From contig JAMPAV010000017.1 of assembly GCA_023667055.1 (NCBI GenBank), positions 1 to 36,491 on the forward strand: a stretch of 36,491 nucleotides of DNA, written 5' to 3'. The DNA comes from Muribaculum sp. (lineage in GTDB: Bacteria > Bacteroidota > Bacteroidia > Bacteroidales > Muribaculaceae). Of this stretch, positions 9,301 to 15,027 are shown piece after piece. The notes under the pieces were generated by a model that saw only the letters and a list, made by a program, of their open reading frames with translations, was not told the DNA's origin and did not search any database. The position numbers were made by a program, and so were the translations under genes. Within the stretch, counting starts at the first letter, position 1. The number at the start of each line of letters is the position of its first letter.

Positions 9301-9645
9301 AACGAGATGATGGAACTTCTTCCGGATAAGGATTGGGCGGATGCATGGCTTGAACACGCTACGCACTATAAACAGAAAGCCATCGAAATCCGTCACAACA
9401 AGTTCCGGGTGTCGCGGCTTCAGGCCTATTCCGCTTGGAAACGCGGTGACAAGTCTCTTGCAAAAGAGGCATGGGAAGACCTCCTGACAAGAGCGGAACA
9501 TTCCGAAGCTCCACGTCCGCAAATGAGTCTCCTCGAAGGAAATGAAGTGCCGGCTCCTCAGCATGAGCTTCTTCCGGTCAGCACCAACGATGCCGCCCTC
9601 TGGAGTCTTGATGCCATCTATATGCAGGAAGTTATTCCTCAATAG
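6304..9645 (+). CDS. Large secreted exo-rhamnogalacturonan-lyase-like protein
   Basis: Starting at 6304 the product has 1113 residues and a clean signal peptide, MKRHLGSLPILVLLAFALNP through NASSA. A segment of about 200 residues follows (YWIVESEGPCTMTFRGD, then GRTTIEYDAQVV) that resembles the concanavalin-like DUF6250 domain found before polysaccharide lyases. From about residue 260 (VPLSWVGDAPKSDVPVTFGV, WPLAFWPDGTVKWAAVSG) the protein resembles the three-part PcRGLX/exo-rhamnogalacturonan lyase family, ending in an alpha-helical barrel region. Known members cleave rhamnogalacturonan I; the substrate here is inferred and fits the neighbouring pectinase. Export to the periplasm or surface is expected. 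The oddity is 4.6 copies of a 7-base repeat right after the signal peptide, encoding RQQTTDNRQQTT. A lysine-rich low-complexity linker (DSKVKKGKSKVIKE) lies near codon 340. Confidence 0.72.
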   Translation: MKRHLGSLPILVLLAFALNPNASSAAFTRQQTTDNRQQTTPNSHPSGLNDKEFSKYWIVESEGPCTMTFRGDTAEFVAPKGLSVWRKDKMSGRTTIEYDAQVVTEKPDDRLSDLNCFWMATDPNAKDPFVNLNKRGGKFLNSYTLRLYYLGYGGNHNSTTRFRRYNGDARGVDNPDFRPAIITEFTDADNLLKPGKWYHIKITSDGLRTQYFIDGKRLVDFRDPEPLTEGWFAFRSTLSRTRLTNFSYSCEPLQETNVPLSWVGDAPKSDVPVTFGVPFDAGAVKKNTTLTLASSDADFSTESWPLAFWPDGTVKWAAVSGTIPAGSDGLVVKIGDSKVKKGKSKVIKESLVKEMEGQIVAKAGDSYIYIPKVLSPDAKVSNIIDSIVTDGVKTAGAARLVASVKDSPYGGSVKATDMTSRLLSSEIERNGAERAVIKLTGVHGSVDGCELLPWTVRLSVFGSSPDIKLTHSFIFDGDQDKDFISSLGLAFDVPMRERTYNRHVAFATADGGVWSEPVQPLVGRRFLANPATGKPFPSVQEMQMRGEKVADYSEFNEASRQLIDDWAEWDGFRLSQNGPDGYTIRKKATADSPWIGTFGGHRASGCVYAGDVTGGLAVAMKDFWQSCPSGLEVSGARSDTATIYAWLWNPDAEPMDLRHYDERAHGLNASYEDVQEGMSTPYGVARTSSLTIRPDLGYRGKESFSTIAAAVGLENILLPTPDYLRRHKAFGIWGLPDRSTQARAEVEDRLDQYTDFYKKAIEENRWYGFWHYGDMMHAYDPVRHCWRYDVGGFAWDNTELGSNLWLWYQFLRTADPDLWRMATAMTRHASEVDVYHIGPNAGLGSRHNVSHWGCGAKEARISQAGFNRIMYYLTADERLGDLMSDVTDSDHKLYTLDPMRLAEPREQYPCTAPARLRFGPDWLAYAGNWMTEWERTENTTYRDKILAGMKSICALPSRLFTGPLALGYDPATGIITSECDPTLQTTNHLMTIMGGFELMNEMMELLPDKDWADAWLEHATHYKQKAIEIRHNKFRVSRLQAYSAWKRGDKSLAKEAWEDLLTRAEHSEAPRPQMSLLEGNEVPAPQHELLPVSTNDAALWSLDAIYMQEVIPQ
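6391..6422 (+). repeat. Heptanucleotide repeat CAACAGA x4.6 inside a coding sequence
   Basis: Four perfect copies of CAACAGA (6391-6418) are followed by a partial CAAC. The array lies in codons 30-40 of the secreted lyase gene, just after the predicted signal peptide cleavage region. Seven is not a multiple of three, so loss or gain of one unit would shift the frame. Confidence 0.9.
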
Positions 9646-9662
9646 AAGTCATCTCCATAAAT

Positions 9663-9717
9663 ATACGAAAAGAAATCCGGATTCACTTGGCAGATGAATC
9701 CGGATTTCTTTTCGTAT
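9663..9717. terminator. Perfect 23-bp inverted repeat between convergent genes
   Basis: The arms at 9663-9685 and 9695-9717 are exact reverse complements around a 9-base loop. One arm carries GAAAAGAAA and the other TTTCTTTTC. It lies 17 bases after the lyase stop and 13 bases before the end of the converging lipoprotein gene, so it probably serves as a bidirectional terminator. Confidence 0.75.
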
Positions 9718-9730
9718 AGACTTGGTTGTT

Positions 9731-10225
9731 TTATTTTCCTGCTTCCTGCTGGATTTTTTCCAGAGCCTCTATCGGAGTGTAGCCGCTGCGGGCTTTCTGA
9801 TTGAATGTGATGGTGACGGTGTCATTGTTGGAAATGTAATTCACCATATAATTCGTGCTGTCGGTTGCCAATGTCACAGGCATTCCCTTGCTTGTGCTGC
9901 TGTATGTGCTGTCGCCCTTTTCAAACGGTGCCTCAAGAATAAGGAGATGTTTGATCTTTGTGCGGTTGCCGTTTTCATATACAAAGATCGCCGATTGTTC
10001 GGGGCTGATGGATGCTATCACACGACCGTCAAACTGTCCCTTGCGTGGATCCTTGCCCTTTATGTCGAAATAAGTGGCATCATATATGCCGCTTGCTATG
10101 GGCTGTGCCTCATAGAAGGCATCTTCATTGGCAGCTTCTTCCTCTGCTGCCTGTTTGCTGTTGCCGCCACACGCTGCCATTGCCATCGCGAGTCCCGACA
10201 GACACAAGAATTTTAATGCTTTCAT
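9731..10225 (-). CDS. Small lipoprotein of unknown function
   Basis: The 164-residue product has a lipoprotein signal peptide with lipobox AMAAC (Cys19), followed by GGNSKQAAEEEAANEDAF, an acidic tether. The rest (SGIYDATYFDIKGKDPRKGQ, RVIASISPEQSAIFVYENG, TFNQKARSGYTPIEALEKI) looks like a small beta-rich domain. I do not recognise a named family. The overall shape is like many Bacteroidales periplasmic lipoproteins annotated as hypothetical. It has its own strong promoter and a shared bidirectional terminator, so it is probably monocistronic, although it lies downstream of the toxin-immunity genes on the same strand. The 214-base gap and its own promoter argue that it is not part of that system. 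Confidence 0.75.
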   Translation of the reverse strand: MKALKFLCLSGLAMAMAACGGNSKQAAEEEAANEDAFYEAQPIASGIYDATYFDIKGKDPRKGQFDGRVIASISPEQSAIFVYENGNRTKIKHLLILEAPFEKGDSTYSSTSKGMPVTLATDSTNYMVNYISNNDTVTITFNQKARSGYTPIEALEKIQQEAGK

Positions 10226-10267
10226 GCTATTATCAAGTTTTTAATTGGTTTTGTAAATTTTAGAATG

Positions 10268-10299
10268 CAAATATACACTTTTCAATCCAAAACTACAAA
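10268..10299 (-). promoter_or_regulatory. Promoter of the 164-residue lipoprotein gene
   Basis: On the minus strand TTTG (10296-10299), 20 bases, then TATATTTG (10268-10275) fit the Bacteroidetes consensus. The leader would be about 35 bases. Confidence 0.65.
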
Positions 10300-10439
10300 T
10301 AACAGACCTTCTTTTCAATCTTTTCGATCCAAATTCACTTTAAAAATGCAATTTCCAGTCGAAAATATGGAAAAATTGTATCTATTATCAATTTCAACGC
10401 AAAAGACATTTCCTATCTTAGTCACTATTCTTTTTGCCA

Positions 10440-11204
10440 TTACTTTACACTGTTCTTCCAGACTTTATTGAATTCCTCTTCCGAAATGAGTTCCTTATAT
10501 TCCCAGTTTGTCTGCCAGAATTTAGGGCGGTCAAGAGGATTCCCCTCTGAGAGTATTGTTTCGCCACTTTCTTTTACTACAATTTCCTGCACCACAAACT
10601 CCCCTCTGAAATGAGACCACTCTGTTCTGTCTTCAAATTCTTTCCTTGTGTAGCTATCTACATCTGGATAAGGAATCCGCTTTATTATGTCATATATCGG
10701 AGAAGTATATGTATAATATCCCAATCTTACCCGGCGTACAATATCGATATAGTTTTTGACCATTCCATTTTCCAATTGATTGTAATAGTGTAGAGGGACA
10801 GAACCTATAAAAATACGATTACCGTTTGTTTGCCATATCGTCCAATTTTGCATAGGATTAATTTCTATGGTGGTTCGACAATCTACGATTTTATATTTGT
10901 CAGTTGTACCCCAAATTATATTTTGAATATTGGTGTCAGTTGAATCAATCTTGCCGATTTTGTACCAAACTCCATCCTCAATACCGGGCTTAAGAACTGT
11001 ATGAGCGTAAAACTCAATGTTTCTCTTTATTATTTCTGAAAGTACAGGTTTATAATCCATTGGGTAACGTTCCTTGAAAACGCGTATAACAGAACTGTTC
11101 AAACAACTAAGGTCATTACAAATATATTGGAAAAATCGTTTGTATAGATTGTCAATCTCAATACAGAATACATCCCCAATTTTTGTTACTATTCTCTTTG
11201 CCAT
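10440..11204 (-). CDS. Imm26-like immunity protein, distal paralog
   Basis: The 254-residue cytoplasmic protein opens KRIVTKIGDVFCIEIDNLYK and continues with FFQYICND. This fits the Imm26 immunity family, whose N-terminal domain starts G-D-x-F-x-I/V with a following F-x-Q strand. The C-terminal half is shared with the neighbour at 11633 (RRVRLGYYTY, IKRIPYPDVDSYT, HFRGEF, QEI, NPLDRPKFWQTNWEYKELI). Known family members neutralise toxin tips of polymorphic toxins, and the RHS toxin lies upstream on the same strand. It is separated from its paralog by 428 non-coding bases, so it may be an orphan immunity gene kept from an earlier toxin tip. Base composition is A/T-rich, unlike the G/C-rich RHS body. 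The Imm26 call is by motif only. Confidence 0.6.
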   Translation of the reverse strand: MAKRIVTKIGDVFCIEIDNLYKRFFQYICNDLSCLNSSVIRVFKERYPMDYKPVLSEIIKRNIEFYAHTVLKPGIEDGVWYKIGKIDSTDTNIQNIIWGTTDKYKIVDCRTTIEINPMQNWTIWQTNGNRIFIGSVPLHYYNQLENGMVKNYIDIVRRVRLGYYTYTSPIYDIIKRIPYPDVDSYTRKEFEDRTEWSHFRGEFVVQEIVVKESGETILSEGNPLDRPKFWQTNWEYKELISEEEFNKVWKNSVK

Positions 11205-11632
11205 AATTATATTCTTATTACTTAAGTTTCGGATTTAGCATTATCTTAAATATCAATATTATACCATCACGCAGAGGCGCAGAGAGGCTGAAAATTGGAT
11301 ATTATTTCCGTACGCACGCTCGTGATACTCGCTGGAGTTGGCAAAGAACGCAAAGCAAAGCCACCGCAGTCAGACTTGGCGTCCTTTGCAACTCGCTTGC
11401 GAGTCTCTGCCTTAATCAATATTTAAACAATTGATTGTCAATATCTCTGCGCCTATGCGCGATTTTGCCGGATTGTAAGGACAAATGTATCTGACTGATA
11501 AAATACCAAATCAGAATCTTGAGTTATTAGTATTTTAAGTTCGGCATGTTCATCTAAAGATTAGAAGTTTAAGTGTTTAAAAGTTTAGTCTGTATGTGAT
11601 AATTATTCAACAATATGACATTAACTTCAGAA
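11205..11632. other. Gene-free gap between the two immunity paralogs with nested inverted repeats
   Basis: No credible gene is seen in these 428 bases. Two inverted-repeat pairs are nested: an outer 15-base arm (11271-11285 with 11444-11458, one mismatch, built on GAGGCGCAGAGAG) and an inner 11-base arm (11341-11351 with 11379-11389, GCAAAG-ACGC type, one mismatch). The patch between them is more G/C-rich than its surroundings. Degenerate AAGTTTA-like repeats lie at 11563-11586. It may be a small palindromic element or recombination scar that arrived with the immunity genes. Confidence 0.5.
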
Positions 11633-12394
11633 TTATTTGTTCCATACCTCTTCAAATTCTTCTTTCAATATAAGTTCTTTGCGTTTCCAGTTCGTCTCCC
11701 AAAACTTTGGTCTGTCAAGAGGTTTACCCTCTAACATCTCATTCTTTCCATCTGAAAATATTGTTATTTCTTGGATTACGGATTCTCCTTTGAAGTGAGA
11801 ATAGATAGTCTTATCTATATCCTCAATTTTTGTATAACTGTCAATTTCGGGATGTGGAATTCTCTTTAATTTATTATATACACAGGATTGATACAAATAA
11901 TATCCAAGCCTTATACGATTAACTATATCCACAAATGCCATTAGAGACCCATATTCAACTACATCACGATATTTTTCCGGAAGTTCTCCGGTAAATTGAA
12001 AAGGAACTTCATTAGTAAACCAAAGAATCCAGTTTTTCATAGGATCTACATAAATATCTTCAGTTATATCGAATGCGTATAAGGTTTCTTTCGCTATACC
12101 CCATAATATTTTTTCATGGTCATTAGATACGATGGATGAATGCCCTACTTTATACCAAGCATTGAAGTATAGACCGGCACGTATCAATGTGTGTGCATAA
12201 AATGCAACTTCACCACATACAATTTCCTTAAGCACCGGTACATAATCCATGGAATAACGGGTCTTGAACACCTTTATCACCTGTCCATTAAGCATAAATT
12301 TGTCCTTACAAACATATTGAAAAAAACATTTGTATTTGTTGTCAATCTCAACACAGAACACATTTCCAGTTCTCACTATTACTCTCTTACTCAT
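11633..12394 (-). CDS. Imm26-like immunity protein, toxin-proximal paralog
   Basis: This 253-residue protein opens KRVIVRTGNVFCVEIDNKYK and FFQYVCKD and is clearly paralogous to the 10440 gene along its whole length. It shares YSMDYVPVLKEI against YPMDYKPVLSEI, IRLGYYLY and GKPLDRPKFWETNWKRKELI, while the centre diverges. It starts 11 bases after the end of the RHS toxin reading frame, so it is the likely cognate immunity gene, co-transcribed and perhaps translationally coupled. It has no signal peptide, as expected for a cytoplasmic antidote that blocks the nuclease tip in the producing or sister cell. The toxin-immunity assignment rests on position and the Imm26-like N-terminus. It could instead belong to a related SUKH-like or other immunity fold. 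Confidence 0.65.
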   Translation of the reverse strand: MSKRVIVRTGNVFCVEIDNKYKCFFQYVCKDKFMLNGQVIKVFKTRYSMDYVPVLKEIVCGEVAFYAHTLIRAGLYFNAWYKVGHSSIVSNDHEKILWGIAKETLYAFDITEDIYVDPMKNWILWFTNEVPFQFTGELPEKYRDVVEYGSLMAFVDIVNRIRLGYYLYQSCVYNKLKRIPHPEIDSYTKIEDIDKTIYSHFKGESVIQEITIFSDGKNEMLEGKPLDRPKFWETNWKRKELILKEEFEEVWNK

Positions 12395-12405
12395 ATCTCT
12401 TCATG

Positions 12406-15027
12406 TTAGGGTTTGATACCGTAAAGCCACCACTTACTGGGCGCGATTTCATTTCGCTTGTTTAACAGTTGCCCACCAAATTTTTTCATTCCCATTTTAT
12501 TTATTTGTTTTTGCTCCCATATTCTTGCCTGAAGTTTAGTCTTAAAAGTAGTTTCTGGATCATAATGTAAAAGACTTCTTTCTGTTTTGGAATTCAAATG
12601 CTCAGCAAACCTAATATCCGGATCTCTACCAGTGATTCCAACGTATCGAATAATTTCATCATCATCCCGGCCGAAATATCCAGTGTATATTTTTTTCTCG
12701 GAGCCATCCAAAACATTTAAACCCCGGTTATTTGCTTGCACTCCTCCTGTCACTCCTCCGGTAATACATCCAAAAGCTGCGTCAATACCGCCACCAATCA
12801 ATCCAAGACGCAAAGCATTTCCAACACTCTCACCATGCATCAAAGAGTTTGATGTGTGAAGCAGGAAACCTTCAGCAAAACCATTGGTCGCACCTATAAA
12901 GGCCCCCGGCAATAAACCTAAAGCAGTTCCGGAAGAAGTTGTGGCAGCAACCCCCAACATGCTTCCAATCCATGCGGAGGCTCCTATGCCCGCTGCTGCT
13001 CCCAATCCGCCAGCTCCGGCGCCAATGCCAAAATAAGCCGCACCTTTCCAAAAGCTGTTCCATCCTCCGGCCGAAGTTATCTCATCCCAGTGTGTTGCCA
13101 CGTTGGCAACTCCTCCAATTAATGCTGCTGCTCCAACTACAAACCAGAAAAACTCCCCGTCCTCGTCGATGTAGCAGAGGGGGTTGTTCATAGCATACGT
13201 GTAGCGGTTGAGGTTCTGAAACCAGAACGGGGTCTGCACGTTCGGGTCAGGAGAGAGGAATCGTCCTGTCAGGGGGTCGTATAGACGGGCGTTCATGTTG
13301 ATAAGGCCGAACCACGGCAGATGCTCATGGCCTGTGTAGCCCCTGCCGAATTTAGGTGTGTGCTGCTGGCCGTAGGAATACGTGGCGTGTGTGTCGGGAT
13401 TCCTCAGCCTTCCCCATGCGTTGTAGCTGAGTTCCTGCACGACCTTTCCTTCCGACGAGACTATGTGTGTCACGCTCCCGAGGCAGTCCCTGAGCAGATA
13501 GTAAACCCTCGTGCCCTCTATGGATGCGGCCTCCTGCCACGGTGCGGATGTGGTGTTGGTTTCGGACGTTTCGCCTCCTGCGGGCTTCACCGGCTCAAGC
13601 GGGCCTATAGGCTCAAGTTTTATTGTGTCGAACATGGCCTCAAGCACTGTGCGCTCAATCACTGCCGGTGCGGAGTACGCATCACCTCCCAGGTAAAGAC
13701 GCTCATACAGGTACAGCCCCTTTCTCTCCCGCTCATAGCGGTCTCCGATGTAATGCCGTGTCAGCGACCTCATGCCGTCCTTCGTGACGGTCATCCTCAC
13801 CCTGTCTCCGTCCGCGTTGTAGTCGAACTCCGCCGTGACGTCACCCTCCGTTATCGAGGACGGACGTGAGAGGGATGTGTATGACACCTCCTGTGTGTCT
13901 GATGGAACGGACACACCGGTTGCCGGTGTCAGTCCGGACACGGCATAGGGCTTGCCCGATATGCCGTAGCTGAAACGTCCGGCGTCGCCCTTGTTCAGGA
14001 TGTTGCCGTTGTTGTCATAGCTGACGGTGGTGCCGCCGTATCCGGTCAGCCTGTCTTGGATGTCATACGTGAACGTCTCCTTAAGGTTCCTTGTGTTGTC
14101 GGTGCGCGAAAGCATGTTGCCGGTCTTGGGGTCGAACAGATACCCCTGGTCCTGAATGGTTCCGGCTTCGGTTTCAGCCATCCTTTTGAAAGGGAACGCG
14201 TAGCCGGTGTGCACATACCGGCGAGTCACCGGACCTGTCAGCACCACCGTGGGCTGACCGAAGGAGTTCTCCCCGTTGAGCCGGTAGATCACCGTCTTGT
14301 TGTCAAGTATGACCTCGCGCAGGTGTCCGTTGGAGTATGTGAGGGTCTCGGTGACGATCCGCCCCTTGTCGGACGTGTAGGACACGGCTGACACATTGCC
14401 CGATCTGTAAACATAGCTCCGTCTCAGCCACACGCTGTCAGGGCCTTCCTCGAGCAGCTCGCGTACCCTTCCGTGTTTGTCATACGAGCAGGCTGTCCCT
14501 GTCCCGTTGTCAGCACTCACCGTGACCAGCTGTCCGTAAGCATCGTATTCGTATGATACGGTGAGTTCCTCACACTCCCGGCCAACGATGCGTCCGTATT
14601 CGTCATATTCGTTCCGGACGGTGCTTCCGTCGGAATAGGCCGTCTCATCAAGCAGTGGGAATCCGTGGGCGTCGTGTGAACTGCAGGATGTAATGGACGA
14701 GAAGCCCCTGAGAAGGTCCCGGTCGGTCCTTGAGGTTTGGTTTACCCTCATGATCCTGTCGCTGCCGGTCAGATCCTCGTATTCGCAGTAAATCTCATGT
14801 CCGGGTGTTCTCTCCGATGTCATCATACCGTACATGCAGGGGGCGTATTCCCTTATCTGCATCATGTCGTACGCATCCGTGGCCTCGATCCTGGAGAAAC
14901 CGCAGAATCCCCTGCCCTGGCGGTGGAGGACGGCGTCCGTATATCGGTAATCCCATCTGCCGATGCCGTCGCCGTCCATGAAGGTCTCGGTGGAGGCAAG
15001 CACCGGTATCGCCTCCGTGATGTTCAC
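12406..15027 (-). CDS. RHS-core half of a polymorphic toxin with GIY-YIG-like nuclease tip
   Basis: The first 40 residues (VLASTETFMDGDGIGRWDYRYT, then LHRQGRGFCGFSRIEA) are the middle of an SpvB/TcC-type protein, not a real N-terminus. YD repeats follow (VRNEYDEYGRIVGRE, VSYEYDAYGQLVTVS). The RHS core covers about 530-625 (YYLLRDCLGSVTHIV, YDPLTGRFLSPDPNV, NRYTYAMNNPLCYIDEDG). Residues 626-775 are a glycine/alanine-rich hydrophobic linker. The last 99 residues read YTGYFGRDDDEIIRYVGITG, RFAEHL, then ARIWEQKQINKMG and LLNKRNEI, matching GIY-YIG-type nuclease tips of RHS toxins. The tip is A/T-rich against a G/C-rich body, typical of a swapped cassette. The nominal start is a GTG at 15027 with no leader, and the frame stays open upstream, so expression probably depends on frameshifting from the 15024-17537 frame. 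The toxin target is inferred to be DNA. Confidence 0.75.
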   Translation of the reverse strand: MNITEAIPVLASTETFMDGDGIGRWDYRYTDAVLHRQGRGFCGFSRIEATDAYDMMQIREYAPCMYGMMTSERTPGHEIYCEYEDLTGSDRIMRVNQTSRTDRDLLRGFSSITSCSSHDAHGFPLLDETAYSDGSTVRNEYDEYGRIVGRECEELTVSYEYDAYGQLVTVSADNGTGTACSYDKHGRVRELLEEGPDSVWLRRSYVYRSGNVSAVSYTSDKGRIVTETLTYSNGHLREVILDNKTVIYRLNGENSFGQPTVVLTGPVTRRYVHTGYAFPFKRMAETEAGTIQDQGYLFDPKTGNMLSRTDNTRNLKETFTYDIQDRLTGYGGTTVSYDNNGNILNKGDAGRFSYGISGKPYAVSGLTPATGVSVPSDTQEVSYTSLSRPSSITEGDVTAEFDYNADGDRVRMTVTKDGMRSLTRHYIGDRYERERKGLYLYERLYLGGDAYSAPAVIERTVLEAMFDTIKLEPIGPLEPVKPAGGETSETNTTSAPWQEAASIEGTRVYYLLRDCLGSVTHIVSSEGKVVQELSYNAWGRLRNPDTHATYSYGQQHTPKFGRGYTGHEHLPWFGLINMNARLYDPLTGRFLSPDPNVQTPFWFQNLNRYTYAMNNPLCYIDEDGEFFWFVVGAAALIGGVANVATHWDEITSAGGWNSFWKGAAYFGIGAGAGGLGAAAGIGASAWIGSMLGVAATTSSGTALGLLPGAFIGATNGFAEGFLLHTSNSLMHGESVGNALRLGLIGGGIDAAFGCITGGVTGGVQANNRGLNVLDGSEKKIYTGYFGRDDDEIIRYVGITGRDPDIRFAEHLNSKTERSLLHYDPETTFKTKLQARIWEQKQINKMGMKKFGGQLLNKRNEIAPSKWWLYGIKP

